A stretch of DNA of 64,000 nt from Paralcaligenes sp. KSB-10 (GTDB lineage: Bacteria > Pseudomonadota > Gammaproteobacteria > Burkholderiales > Burkholderiaceae_B), in NCBI RefSeq assembly GCF_021266465.1, contig NZ_CP089848.1, positions 3,410,001 through 3,474,000 on the forward strand, given 5' to 3'. The notes beneath the pieces were generated by a model. It saw only the letters and a list, made by a program, of their open reading frames with translations, made no database searches and had not been told where the DNA came from. Made by a program: the position numbers and the translations under genes. Shown here in pieces: positions 29,135-38,189 of the stretch. Each line of letters begins with the position of its first letter. The stretch's first letter is position 1.

Positions 29135-29668
29135 ATGCAGGGCAATAAAATAGTGAACGACTTGAATTTCCCCGACACCGATGCGCACGACGGCGCCGAC
29201 GACCACGAAACCAGGACCCAGGAACCGCGGCTATGGCGCGATGACGGTTGGACCGCTCGTGTCATAAAAAACGGCGACGACGACGGCTGGGCAGTGGAAA
29301 TGATCAAAGACGGTGAAGCAGAGCCCGCGCTGGTTGGCCCCTGGACCATGGGGCGCGACAAGAAGAACCCCAAACCGCTCGATTCCGCCGCATTTTTCAC
29401 GCTGGTCAAGACCGCTTCCGAAGTCTTGCGCCGCCACGAGCAACAGTTGCATGCCTTGCTGCACAAAAACATCAAAGTCACCTCGGCTTCAGGCTTGCTG
29501 GACATCAAGCTGGACATCGTTCCCGACGAAGACAACCCCTACGCCCTGTTAAGCGCTTGCGACGAGTTCGGCGAGCAGCTTGCGCAGGTCCGCGTGGGCA
29601 CAGGCTTCAAGCTCACTATGCAAAGCGCCACGGCATGGATCGAGAACGATTTCAAGAAACCTGCTTGA
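29135..29668 (+). CDS. conserved hypothetical protein (177 aa)
   Basis: An acidic 177-residue protein with no signal peptide or membrane segment. It starts with an Asp/Glu-rich region (residues 8-35), then a compact domain with WTARVIKNGDDDGWAVEMIKDGE and VGPWTMGRDKKNPKPLD, and a C-terminal part with regular beta-like pattern (KVTSASGLLDIKLDIVPDED). I recognise it only as the kind of hypothetical found in Alcaligenaceae. Codon use matches the neighbours. ATG 29135 is uncertain; a GTG at 29153 has AGGG upstream. Confidence 0.65.
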   Translation: MQGNKIVNDLNFPDTDAHDGADDHETRTQEPRLWRDDGWTARVIKNGDDDGWAVEMIKDGEAEPALVGPWTMGRDKKNPKPLDSAAFFTLVKTASEVLRRHEQQLHALLHKNIKVTSASGLLDIKLDIVPDEDNPYALLSACDEFGEQLAQVRVGTGFKLTMQSATAWIENDFKKPA

Positions 29669-29833
29669 TCCCTCACATACCCTATTGAATCAGGCCATGT
29701 GTCACGCAAGCGTCAGGCGTATCCAGAGTCACCAGGCCGAAGTGGAAACGGTTTTCTGATAAAGTCTCTGTCAAGCAGGCGCCCGGCAATTCCGGCGTCA
29801 TGACTTCGGACACACGAAACGGACAAAAATGGC

Positions 29834-30559
29834 ATGAATAAAGGCTGTGTCGCATGCGTAGTCTTGGCGATTGGAGTGGGGCTGACGGGGTGCGCCGGAC
29901 CAGGCGCGGCGCCTGGGTCGCCCGGCCCTCGCAACGAGAAAATGTCATTCGACCAGCTTGCGCAGACCGACTTCAACCGCACCGTCACAATTGCCATGCG
30001 CGACAACCTGGACAGCCTGACTCGCCTGCTCGGGAAGCTTTATCGCCGAAACCCGGCGCAATGGCGCAAGACCGGCGCACCCGACCTGGCAAGCGCCATA
30101 GCCGCCGGACGCCAGGCCATCCAGACGGGCCAAGCGCCTCCCGATCTGCGCGGATTGCGCGATATCCAGATTCTTTCCGTTGCGCTGGACCCCGCCTACC
30201 AGGGCGACCGGGTGGGCGCCTTCATCTTTGGCCTGGCCGATATGATCATCCAGGCCCACAATGGCAAGACGCGTTTTTATGTCTCCGATGTACTCAACGC
30301 CCAGCACGTCTACAATGCGGCCCGCAACGTCGAGGTCGCCGCCTGGCTGCTGGCCAGCCGGCGCGATGCGTCGGGCCACCCTTTGCTGCTTTCCAACGAA
30401 ATTTCCGGCGATGTCGCCAACCTAAGCTTTGAGCGGGAATTCGGCGAACTGATAGGCCGGCTCGACCTGGTGGCCAACCTGCTCGATGAAAACCTTCGAC
30501 GGGTCGGCATCAACTATATGCAGGGCCTGCTCTTCTTCAATTTCCTGCCTGTGCGCTGA
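29834..30559 (+). CDS. conserved lipoprotein of unknown function
   Basis: A 241-residue protein with a lipoprotein signal (IGVGLTGC; Cys at residue 20), a Gly/Pro-rich linker, and a helical domain. The segment MSFDQLAQTDFNRTVTIAMRDNLDSLTRLLGKLYRRNP and a C-terminal DLVANLLDENLRRVGINYMQGLLFFNFLPVR look like a conserved all-helical fold. An outer-membrane or inner-membrane lipoprotein is expected. It sits alone between convergent or unrelated genes. Function is not known. Confidence 0.75.
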   Translation: MNKGCVACVVLAIGVGLTGCAGPGAAPGSPGPRNEKMSFDQLAQTDFNRTVTIAMRDNLDSLTRLLGKLYRRNPAQWRKTGAPDLASAIAAGRQAIQTGQAPPDLRGLRDIQILSVALDPAYQGDRVGAFIFGLADMIIQAHNGKTRFYVSDVLNAQHVYNAARNVEVAAWLLASRRDASGHPLLLSNEISGDVANLSFEREFGELIGRLDLVANLLDENLRRVGINYMQGLLFFNFLPVR

Positions 30560-30568
30560 GCCGCCTGG

Positions 30569-30940
30569 TCAGTGATTGCGGCTTTTGGCTCGCTTGAACG
30601 ACAAATCAAACGACAGGCTGCGGGCGATTAGAAAGCACACCAGGGCGGCCCCTATGGAAATGAATGCCAACGTGAATGCCAGCTGTTTTCCGTGCCAAAG
30701 GCCGCCAAACCATTGATTGAAGTGAACGGCCCAAACCGCCGCCTTTCCGCCAATGCGCTCCACGGCGAAATCATACTGTTTGCCGCTTCCGATCTCGTCA
30801 ACCTGGTTATCCGCCGCCAATATATATATCAGGGCGGCACTGATCAGGCCCACCGCCAGGATCACGACCCCCGCCAGATAAAAACGAAGATAAAGAGGCG
30901 ATCTTTTCCCGGGCGCATCCTGCTTTTCGATATCGTTCAT
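30569..30940 (-). CDS. small membrane protein of unknown function
   Basis: A 123-residue protein with two predicted transmembrane helices (about residues 20-42, LYLRFYLAGVVILAVGLISAALIYI, and about 85-108, LAFTLAFISIGAALVCFLIARSL) separated by a soluble loop, and a basic C-terminal tail (KRAKSRNH). ATG 30940 has GGGAAG upstream; the frame begins 8 codons earlier. Its stop faces the lipoprotein stop nine bases away. Confidence 0.65.
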   Translation of the reverse strand: MNDIEKQDAPGKRSPLYLRFYLAGVVILAVGLISAALIYILAADNQVDEIGSGKQYDFAVERIGGKAAVWAVHFNQWFGGLWHGKQLAFTLAFISIGAALVCFLIARSLSFDLSFKRAKSRNH

Positions 30941-31101
30941 TATCTTCCCTGCCATTCTCATCACTGCGTTATCCGCGGCTACGCCTCATCATCGTATCAA
31001 TCAAGCAGCCGGCTGGAAACCTTTTTCCACCCTGGTGTACAGTAATCCCTGGCCGGCCTTCAGCCCCAATGTCTATTGATATTTAAAGTCCCATCACACA
31101 C

Positions 31102-31680
31102 ATGGAACCACTCGTAGGTCAAAGAATATGCCTGCGCCCGCTTCTCGCTTCCGACGCAGCGGCCCTCGTTGCGGCGGCCTCCGATGGAAAGCTCTGGAAC
31201 TTGCCGTTCACAGTCGTGCCGTCGTCCAAAACCGTCGATAACTACATCCGTATCGCGCTGGAAGGCCAGGCGGCAGGAACGGTCATGCCCTTTGCCATCG
31301 AGATCCGGGAAGCCAATCGGGTAATAGGCTCCACCCGCTTCTGGAAGATCGACCGTCAAAACCGGAAACTGGAAATCGGCAGCACCTGGCTATCCGCTTC
31401 GTGGCAGAGGACATATGTCAATACCGAAACCAAATTCATCATGCTGCGCTACGCGTTTGAAACGCTCGCTTGCCTGCGGGTGCAATTCACCACCGATGAA
31501 ATCAACCAAAAATCCCGCAGAGCCATTCTTAGGCTCGGGGCAAAACAGGAGGGCACCATTCGCAAAGAACGCATCATGCCCGACGGTCGACAGAGAAATT
31601 CCGTACGCTTTAGCATCATCGATGAAGAATGGCCCGATGTTTGCAGAAACCTGGAGAAAAAGCTCTTTGGCAGCCCCTGA
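31102..31680 (+). CDS. GNAT-family N-acetyltransferase (RimJ/RimL type)
   Basis: A 192-residue protein with the RimJ/RimL architecture: an N-terminal LRPLLASDAAALVAAA segment, the core strand VIGSTRFWKIDRQNRKLEIGSTWLSASWQRTYVNTE region including the acetyl-CoA binding turn, and LRVQFTTDEINQKSRRAILRLGAKQEGTIRKE, typical of protein or small-molecule acetyltransferases. Cytoplasmic. It is followed 42 bases later by a second, unrelated GNAT gene, so the two may be co-transcribed. The acceptor is unknown. Confidence 0.85.
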   Translation: MEPLVGQRICLRPLLASDAAALVAAASDGKLWNLPFTVVPSSKTVDNYIRIALEGQAAGTVMPFAIEIREANRVIGSTRFWKIDRQNRKLEIGSTWLSASWQRTYVNTETKFIMLRYAFETLACLRVQFTTDEINQKSRRAILRLGAKQEGTIRKERIMPDGRQRNSVRFSIIDEEWPDVCRNLEKKLFGSP

Positions 31681-31722
31681 CCACCTCCAGCGACCAACCA
31701 GCAACACCCAAGAGACCACGGC

Positions 31723-32211
31723 ATGATGGAAATACGCGAGGCAAACACCCCGGAGGAAATACGAGCGGCCGCGGTGCTGTTCGAGGAATACGCGGCATCG
31801 CTCGATATCGACCTGGCGTTCCAGGATTTTGCCGCCGAAGTCGCCCTGCTCCCCGGCGCTTATGCGCCGCCTTCCGGTGCCTTGCTTCTGGCCTGGGACG
31901 GCGACATAACGCTTGGATGCGTCGCGCTTCGACCGTTCGAACCGCCAGCCATTGCCGAACTTAAACGCCTTTACGTCCGGCCCGCCGGCCGAGGCCGGGC
32001 GGTCGGGAGCCGCCTTTCCCAGGCGGCCATAGCACGGGCGAAGCAACTCGGTTATGAGCGTGTCAGGCTCGATACCCTGCCATCCATGCTCGCGGCGCAG
32101 CGCCTCTACGGCTCTCTCGGTTTTCATGAAATCGCCCCGTACCGCTTCAACCCGGTGGAGGGCACACGCTATATGGAACTGCTGCTTCAAGAGCTCCAGC
32201 CGCCGCAATAA
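31723..32211 (+). CDS. GNAT-family N-acetyltransferase
   Basis: A 162-residue single-domain GNAT protein. Motif A is clear (ELKRLYVRPAGRGRAVGSRLSQAAIARA, about residues 81-108: the acetyl-CoA pyrophosphate loop), followed by motif B RLYGSLGFHEIAPYRFNP. An ATG pair starts the protein, with a modest ribosome site. Only 42 bases separate it from the preceding GNAT gene. Its stop converges on the CrtI-like oxidase, 18 bases away. Confidence 0.85.
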   Translation: MMEIREANTPEEIRAAAVLFEEYAASLDIDLAFQDFAAEVALLPGAYAPPSGALLLAWDGDITLGCVALRPFEPPAIAELKRLYVRPAGRGRAVGSRLSQAAIARAKQLGYERVRLDTLPSMLAAQRLYGSLGFHEIAPYRFNPVEGTRYMELLLQELQPPQ

Positions 32212-32229
32212 ACCGCAAGCCCGCCGCAT

Positions 32230-33693
32230 TCATCGCGCCCGAGACAAGCTCCCAATCAAGGCGTCCGCGGCAAATATCCCCGAGAACATCGCGGGTGCCA
32301 CGCCAAAGCCCGGATACGTGGTCTGACCCGCCAGGAACAAGCCTGTCACTGGCGGCGCTTGCGGAAACTGCTGGCTGGGCTTTGCCGCCGGCGACAAGCC
32401 GTATACAGCGCCTTCGAACAAATTCATGCGGGTCGCATAATCCTTCGGACTGGTGATTCGCCTGACGGCGACATCAAGCGGGTGGTGGCGTGCAAGCGCC
32501 GCAATGGCCTCGTCGGCGGCGGCCTCTTTTGCCTCGGCATCCCACGCGCCCAGCGCCAGCGTCTGATCAACGGCCGTAAACATTTCGACAATGCTGCCGC
32601 CCGCCGATGCCAGTTCGGGCATGGTCAAGGTCGGAACGGCATAGCTCAACCATTCAATACCCGCGGGCTGCGGCGCCAGCAGCCGGTACTGCTCTTCGAG
32701 CAGGGGCACACGATTCACCGAGTGGGCGGGCGCCTGCAGCTGATTTGCCAGCCCCAGTTGGATGCACAGCGTCTGGTGTGAAAGCGGAGCATGCAGCACG
32801 CGGCGCTTCATTGACGACGGAACAGTCGACGGATCCATCAGATCGGTGAAAGTTGCCATGCCGCCGGCCGTCGAAATGACCGCGTCGGTCAATACTTCTT
32901 CTTTGCCCTCAATGACGAGCGCCCGCACCCGCCCGCCCTCGGTCCGGATTTTCTCGACCCGCGTACCGGCAATAACTTTGCCTCCAAGGTCGCAAAAAGC
33001 CTTGTGCATGACACCGCTGATTGCACCCATTCCACCCTCAGGCAGGTACAGCCCGTCTTGCAGCATGGAGATAAATCCGAAAATCTGGAAGACGGGAGTG
33101 CGTTCTGGCGGCAAACCCGTATACAAAGTCACGGCGGCGATGGCGGCACGCACCTCCGGATCGCTGAACTGGCGGCACAGTTCGGCGGCAAGACTGCCCC
33201 TGAGCTTGGGCAAGTGGCGCCACGTCCTGGACATCACGCGCAAGACGGACAAGGGCTGCGTCAACAAGTCATCCGTAAAAACCTCAAGCACCGGGCTCCA
33301 TTTGGCCATGCACCTCTCGATCTCGTCCTGCAGCACAGCCGTTCGGGCTAGGCCGTTCGGACCTTCGACGAGCGCATTGCGCCCCGTACCAAAGGTGACT
33401 GACGTGCCGCCTGGCAGGAATGTCGCCTGGGGCGCATTGATGCGGCGCAATGGCAACAGGGGCTCGCGGTCCAGGCCAAGCCGGCCGAAGGCATGATCCA
33501 GCAGGCGCGGAACCGCCAGAAACATGGCTCCGTTGTTGAACGTAAAGCCGTCGATATTCGTCGTTGAGCAGCAACCGCCCAGCGTGCTGCGTGCCTCGAA
33601 CAGGCTGACCTCAAAGCCCTGGCGAGCCAAATGGATCCCCGCGGCCAGGCCGGAAACCCCGGCCCCAATAATGGTGACACGATCCTGACTCAT
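32230..33693 (-). CDS. CrtI-like FAD-dependent desaturase/oxidoreductase
   Basis: A 487-residue flavoprotein of the phytoene-desaturase/NAD(P)-binding amine-oxidase group. The N-terminal dinucleotide fold is clear (VTIIGAGVSGLAAGIHLARQG, then LFEARSTLGGCC). The C-terminal FAD motif GLFLAGQTTYPGFGVAPAMFSGIFAA is complete. GGGGAG precedes the start. No phytoene synthase or other carotenoid gene is nearby, so it may act on another lipid or retinoid-like substrate. Confidence 0.85.
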   Translation of the reverse strand: MSQDRVTIIGAGVSGLAAGIHLARQGFEVSLFEARSTLGGCCSTTNIDGFTFNNGAMFLAVPRLLDHAFGRLGLDREPLLPLRRINAPQATFLPGGTSVTFGTGRNALVEGPNGLARTAVLQDEIERCMAKWSPVLEVFTDDLLTQPLSVLRVMSRTWRHLPKLRGSLAAELCRQFSDPEVRAAIAAVTLYTGLPPERTPVFQIFGFISMLQDGLYLPEGGMGAISGVMHKAFCDLGGKVIAGTRVEKIRTEGGRVRALVIEGKEEVLTDAVISTAGGMATFTDLMDPSTVPSSMKRRVLHAPLSHQTLCIQLGLANQLQAPAHSVNRVPLLEEQYRLLAPQPAGIEWLSYAVPTLTMPELASAGGSIVEMFTAVDQTLALGAWDAEAKEAAADEAIAALARHHPLDVAVRRITSPKDYATRMNLFEGAVYGLSPAAKPSQQFPQAPPVTGLFLAGQTTYPGFGVAPAMFSGIFAADALIGSLSRAR

Positions 33694-33896
33694 GGTTCAG
33701 ACTCCCCGGAAGTCCCTTCTCTGTAGATACCTCATCGCGTCGGATCGAGGCTTATCGTGCCCAATCCGGTCAGTGAATTCATGCGGTCATGCCATCCCAT
33801 TTTTATTTTGTATGAAAAATTAATAATTTGATACTATACGTTCAGCCGATCCACCCAGTCGCCGGACAAGCCGGGGCCGCAAAAACAGGCTTGACC

Positions 33897-34439
33897 ATGA
33901 AAGCGCAAATAAAAAGAACGATTATTCTTGCAGCAATCAGTGCAACCGCATTATTGAGCGGCTGCGCAAGCATGTCGCCGCAGGAATGCCAGACCGCCAA
34001 TTGGTATGAACAGGGCATGCGCGATGGAATACACGGCGAACCCAGGTCGCGAGTCGAAGACCACCGCGAAGCCTGTGCCAAGCTTGGCATCCAGCCGGAC
34101 GTGAAAAAATACATGGCCGGACGCGACATAGGGATCCGGCAGTATTGCACCCCCGACGTAGGCATGCAAGAAGGGCTCCAGGGGCGAAGCTACAGGAATT
34201 CCTGCCCGCCGCTCCTTGAAGCCAAGTTCCTTGACCGGTACCGCGCCGGATACCGCGTATATCAGGCGCAACAGCGGGTGAACCAGCTTGACAGCGAAGT
34301 CAACCGCAAGCAGCGCGAGCTGGACAAGGCCCGCGATGACAACAAGCGCGCACGCCTGCGCCAAGACCTGCGCGACCTCGACCGCCGCCTGCGGGACGCG
34401 CGCAACGATGTGTACTACGCAGAGCGTTCGGCGCGCTAA
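33897..34439 (+). CDS. DUF2799 lipoprotein
   Basis: A 180-residue lipoprotein: signal with lipobox ALLSGC (Cys at residue 23), then the DUF2799 pattern CQTANWYEQGMRDGIHGEPRSRVEDHREACAKLG and GRDIGIRQYCTPDVGMQEGLQGRSY. The C-terminal quarter is a charged coiled-coil (about 120-175). It belongs to a widespread envelope protein group of unknown role. ATG 33897 is used because it starts the signal; the frame is open from 33828. It precedes the carbonic anhydrase by 37 bases. Confidence 0.85.
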   Translation: MKAQIKRTIILAAISATALLSGCASMSPQECQTANWYEQGMRDGIHGEPRSRVEDHREACAKLGIQPDVKKYMAGRDIGIRQYCTPDVGMQEGLQGRSYRNSCPPLLEAKFLDRYRAGYRVYQAQQRVNQLDSEVNRKQRELDKARDDNKRARLRQDLRDLDRRLRDARNDVYYAERSAR

Positions 34440-34476
34440 AATCTGAGTCGTCGCAACTCAACTCAGGTGTACCTAC

Positions 34477-35112
34477 ATGTTCCCGCAAAGACTTACCGAT
34501 GGCTATGTATCATTTCTTCAAAGAAGGCTCTCACACGAGCGGGATCGATATGAAGAATTGGCCGAAGGCCAGCACCCAGAAGTAATGGTCATAGGCTGCG
34601 GCGATTCCAGGGTGGCGCCCGAAACCATTTTCGACGCCGGCCCGGGCGAGATCTTCGTGATACGCAATATTGCCAACCTGGTGCCTCCCTGCGAGTCCGA
34701 TAAGGAAGACTCGTTTCACGGAACCAGCGCGGCGATCGAGTTTGGCGTCAATGCCCTTCAGGTGAAACATATCGTCGTGCTTGGCCATGCCAGTTGCGGG
34801 GGCGTAGGCGCTTTCGCCAACCAGGCCACCCCGCTGACCAAACGCGATTTCATCGGCAAGTGGATGTCGCAGATTGCGCCGGTGGCCGACCGGCTCGGCC
34901 CGCCTACCGAAGACCGCAAGAGTTGGATACGCGACCTGGAATGGGCTGTCGTCGAATACAGCCTGGAAAATCTCATGACCTTCCCCGCCGTGCGAGAGAG
35001 GGTCGAACAAGGCGAATTGACTCTGCACGGGGCTTATTTCGGTATCGCCACGGGGGTCCTGTTCGTACGCGACCCTGTCAGCGGAAAGTTCGAGCCGTAT
35101 TCGGAAGTGTGA
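34477..35112 (+). CDS. beta-carbonic anhydrase
   Basis: A 211-residue zinc enzyme catalysing CO2/bicarbonate interconversion. Zinc ligands and the catalytic dyad are present: GCGDSRVAPE (Cys, Asp-Arg dyad) near residue 38, and the distal pair in VLGHASCGGVGAF (His and Cys) near 97-102. Length and N-terminal FLQRRLSHERDRYEELAEGQ fit bacterial beta-class enzymes in the plant-type group. AGGTG lies upstream of ATG. Cytoplasmic, likely supplying bicarbonate for carboxylations. Confidence 0.93.
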   Translation: MFPQRLTDGYVSFLQRRLSHERDRYEELAEGQHPEVMVIGCGDSRVAPETIFDAGPGEIFVIRNIANLVPPCESDKEDSFHGTSAAIEFGVNALQVKHIVVLGHASCGGVGAFANQATPLTKRDFIGKWMSQIAPVADRLGPPTEDRKSWIRDLEWAVVEYSLENLMTFPAVRERVEQGELTLHGAYFGIATGVLFVRDPVSGKFEPYSEV

Positions 35113-35270
35113 TCGAAACGCGCCAGATAGCTCTACGGAATAAATCGAGGCTCGATCCGGCACAAAGTCGCTTTACCTGCTTGCGGCATCGCCGGCCAGG
35201 CTGGACGCAAACCCTCCATCGCCCGAAATGATTGCGAGCCCTCACGGCTGTAGGAAAGAAGAAACGCCGG

Positions 35271-35319
35271 CTATGAGGGGGGGGGGGTTCGCGGTGCCCT
35301 CATAGAGCCTCACTCTTTT
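35271..35319 (+). terminator. terminator hairpin with an 11-G loop tract
   Basis: CTATGAGGG (35271-35279) and CCCTCATAG (35297-35305) form a 9-bp stem whose loop contains most of a run of eleven G (35277-35287). A six-T run follows at 35314-35319. It lies between the convergent carbonic anhydrase and diguanylate cyclase genes and probably ends the former. Confidence 0.6.
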
Positions 35320-36608
35320 TTGCTTGCATCATCTTTGGCGCGGTGATGCTTCTGCGCATAAAGCCTGGCGTCCGCCGCTTCCAGCAATGATTTGGCCTGA
35401 TCGCCATCTTCAGGCATGGTGGCCACACCGATCGTGATCTCCGGATAGATCGCTGCACGGGCGGCGCCCTCCCGGATCACCGCGCCAATGCGATGAGCGA
35501 TCTCCAGCGCCTTGGAGTGGCTCGTCAGCGGCAGCACCGCGATGAATTCATCGCCGCCGTGCCGCCCCAGGTGATCATTCTCACGCAAAATGCTGCGCAA
35601 AGTTTCGGCGACCCACGTCAAGGCGCGATCGCCCATGCTATGGCCATAGTGGTCATTGATGAACTTGAAACGATCCAGATCCATCGCCAGCACGCTCAAC
35701 GGTTGCCCGCGCAGTCTATGCCGCTCCAGTTCGGCGTCCAGCCGGGAGAGAATGCCTCGACGATTGAGCACGCCGGTAAGCGGATCCTTGATGGCTTCTG
35801 TCTTGAGGTTGGCGTGGGTGGTCTCCCAGTTGGCCGTCATCCGGTTGAAGCAATCGGCCAACACCGCCAATTCGTCTCGCCCGCCGACATCCACTCGCAC
35901 ACCGGCCTGGCCGTCGTTGACGGAGCGTGCAGCCTGCGTCAATGCCTGCAAAGGTCGCAGCAGCGAGCGCAAGAAAACCATGGCCAGCAAGGCGGCTGCC
36001 GTCAGGGTGAGCACCCAGCTCCACATCAACCAGTGCAACTGGTCCTTGCGCCGCGCGACCGCCTTTTCATATCGAACCCTGAGCACATTGGACAGACTCA
36101 CGCGAGCACTTGAGATATCCCGGGCCGCCTGCTCCAGTTCCGCGCGCGTATGGAGGTTGGTCGCGGCATCACTCCCATGCTGGGTGTGCACCTGCTGCAC
36201 CAGGCGACGAACCGAAGGGCGCGCCTGCAACCAGGACTTCTGCGCGTCTTCCAGAGCATCCTCCGGCACATCCTTGCTGTCCATGCCGACACCAATGCTG
36301 GAAAAGCTGTTATCGATATTCTGGGTGAGTCCGGCGAAGCCCGGTACGGAGTCATTCGACTCGGCCAGCAGTTCATCCACCAGAGCTTGCTGAAGGTAAT
36401 ACTCCAGCGTGGTTAGCGGGATCAGGCCGTGTACCGACTCCTCGACGGAATCGCGAAAGGCCATCTCCTGTTCGTTCAGAACCATCACGCTCACCGCGCT
36501 GAGCACCGCCAGCGGCAGCAAGAGCACCGCCATGACCGCCATCATCCGTTGCCGTACCGAAAGCCTGCGCAATAGCATTTCGAGGCTTTTCCCCATCAGG
36601 ACCCCCAT
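35310..36608 (-). CDS. membrane diguanylate cyclase with HAMP domain
   Basis: A 432-residue protein. A first transmembrane helix (about 21-45) precedes a helical periplasmic sensor domain (about 45-190), a second transmembrane helix (about 195-220), a HAMP linker (SLLRPLQALTQAARSVNDGQ) and a GGDEF domain with HGGDEF. The RxxD site (REND) five residues before the motif implies product inhibition. The start may be ATG 36608 or ATG 36596 (GGGGG upstream); the frame opens at 36725 inside the DUF2130 gene. It should raise cyclic di-GMP in response to a periplasmic cue. Confidence 0.88.
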   Translation of the reverse strand: MGVLMGKSLEMLLRRLSVRQRMMAVMAVLLLPLAVLSAVSVMVLNEQEMAFRDSVEESVHGLIPLTTLEYYLQQALVDELLAESNDSVPGFAGLTQNIDNSFSSIGVGMDSKDVPEDALEDAQKSWLQARPSVRRLVQQVHTQHGSDAATNLHTRAELEQAARDISSARVSLSNVLRVRYEKAVARRKDQLHWLMWSWVLTLTAAALLAMVFLRSLLRPLQALTQAARSVNDGQAGVRVDVGGRDELAVLADCFNRMTANWETTHANLKTEAIKDPLTGVLNRRGILSRLDAELERHRLRGQPLSVLAMDLDRFKFINDHYGHSMGDRALTWVAETLRSILRENDHLGRHGGDEFIAVLPLTSHSKALEIAHRIGAVIREGAARAAIYPEITIGVATMPEDGDQAKSLLEAADARLYAQKHHRAKDDASKKE

Positions 36609-36721
36609 GATCCAATTGCACGCCGTACGAATTGTAGCAACAATGCTATCAGGGACAATTTTCGACGCAAAACTCGGGCGGTCGAGATTACGGGTACACA
36701 AATCGGCACCGATGGCCGGAC

Positions 36722-38131
36722 TCATTCCTTATCGGAAGGGCCATGATCCTTTAGGTCGGCAAACTTGGCCGCCATCGTCGGGTTGCCCCGAGTCAGTTTC
36801 TTGATCGTCACGTCCTGCGCTTTATCGTTTGCAAGACGAAGGTTTCGATCGGTGCCGAGCAGAGCATCCTTCGTCTTCTGCAGATGGTCGATCGACTTGT
36901 CGATCTCCTCAATTGCTATTTGAAAGCGCCTGGAGGCAAGGTCGTAGTTCTTCGAGAATGCGCTCTTGAATGTCTCGAGCTGAGTTTCAAAATCCGTGAT
37001 GTCAATGTTCTGCGCCTTGACGACCGCCAGCTCCGACTTGTACTTGAGCGAGTTCATCGCCGCATTTCGCAACAGTGTGATGATCGGAAGAAAGAATTGC
37101 GGGCGGACAATGTACATCTTCGGATAGCGGTGGAATACGTCGACGATCCCGGTATTGTAGAGCTCACTGTCAGGCTCGAGCAGGGAGACCAGCACCGCAT
37201 ACTCGCAGCCCTTTTCGGTGCGATCCTTGTCGAGCTCCTTCAGGAAGTCCTCGTTCTTGTTCTTCGTCGCGGTGCGATCGCTCTCGTTCTTCATTTCGAA
37301 CATGATCGAGACGATCTCTGTGCCAGCCTCATCGGAGTCGCGAAAGATGTAATCGCCCTTGCTTCCAGTCCGCGCGTCGTTGTCCTTTTCGAAATAGGCC
37401 CTAGGAAAGGCTGTCGCTCGAATTCGGTTGAACTCGGTCTCGCAGTGCTGCTCTAGAGTTTCGCCGACCATCTTGGTCGACAGGCGAGCCTTCATGTCCC
37501 GGAGACGCTCGATCGTGTCCTCGCGATCCTTGATCTGCGTCTCGTACTTGTCTTTGAGCGACTTCTCGGCGAGCTGCTTCTCAAGCTCCACACGCTCAAG
37601 GCCGCTCTTCAGTTCGTTGCGCTCCTTCTCGACCGCACTGACCGCCTCGGTGATCGCGAGCTTCTGGGCAACCCCGATGGCGTCGAGCTTGGCATTCAGA
37701 CCCTGGATCTCCGCGTCCTTTGCAGCCGCGGCCTTCTGCAGTTCGTTCACGAGCATCACTTCAGCCAGCCTGGAAGCGGCTTGCCCATCACGCTTCGCTT
37801 GCTCAAGTTCGTTCGCGAGCGCGTCGCGCTCCTTTTCTATAGCGCTCAAAGCCTGGGTCACCGCGAGCTTCCGCGCGACCTCACCGGCATCGAGTGCGGC
37901 CTTGAGTTCCCGGATCTCGGCATCCTTGGCCGAAGCAACCATCTGCAGTTCGCTGGTGACCTTGGCCTGGGCGAGTTGGACGGCACTCCGCTTGTCCTGC
38001 TCGGCAAGCTCAAGCCGTTCGTGCAACTGCCGCTCGAATTCGCTGTCGTGAACCTGCTTCAGAATGTCTGCGTACCCGGCCTCGTCAATCTTGAAGGCCT
38101 TCCTGCAGTGCGGGCAGATGATTTCATGCAT
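36722..38131 (-). CDS. DUF2130 protein with coiled coil and restriction-endonuclease-like fold
   Basis: A 469-residue protein with an N-terminal zinc-ribbon-like half (CPHC, residues 6-9), a very long Ala/Lys/Glu-rich coiled coil (about 25-215, with an internal duplicated segment around AAKDAEI/AEIQGL), then the DUF2130 domain (about 220-430; [22 protein letters not shown]). The Asp and the ExK-like FEMKNE suggest a PD-(D/E)XK nuclease relation. Members are frequent in defence and mobile regions, but no activity is established. GGAGAG precedes the start. It lies between the cyclase gene and the ABC ATPase. Confidence 0.85.
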   Translation of the reverse strand: MHEIICPHCRKAFKIDEAGYADILKQVHDSEFERQLHERLELAEQDKRSAVQLAQAKVTSELQMVASAKDAEIRELKAALDAGEVARKLAVTQALSAIEKERDALANELEQAKRDGQAASRLAEVMLVNELQKAAAAKDAEIQGLNAKLDAIGVAQKLAITEAVSAVEKERNELKSGLERVELEKQLAEKSLKDKYETQIKDREDTIERLRDMKARLSTKMVGETLEQHCETEFNRIRATAFPRAYFEKDNDARTGSKGDYIFRDSDEAGTEIVSIMFEMKNESDRTATKNKNEDFLKELDKDRTEKGCEYAVLVSLLEPDSELYNTGIVDVFHRYPKMYIVRPQFFLPIITLLRNAAMNSLKYKSELAVVKAQNIDITDFETQLETFKSAFSKNYDLASRRFQIAIEEIDKSIDHLQKTKDALLGTDRNLRLANDKAQDVTIKKLTRGNPTMAAKFADLKDHGPSDKE

Positions 38132-38189
38132 GACTACTTACTCTCCGTATTCGCCGAGACCAGAGCAACGATAGTAGCAGCGCCGTCGC

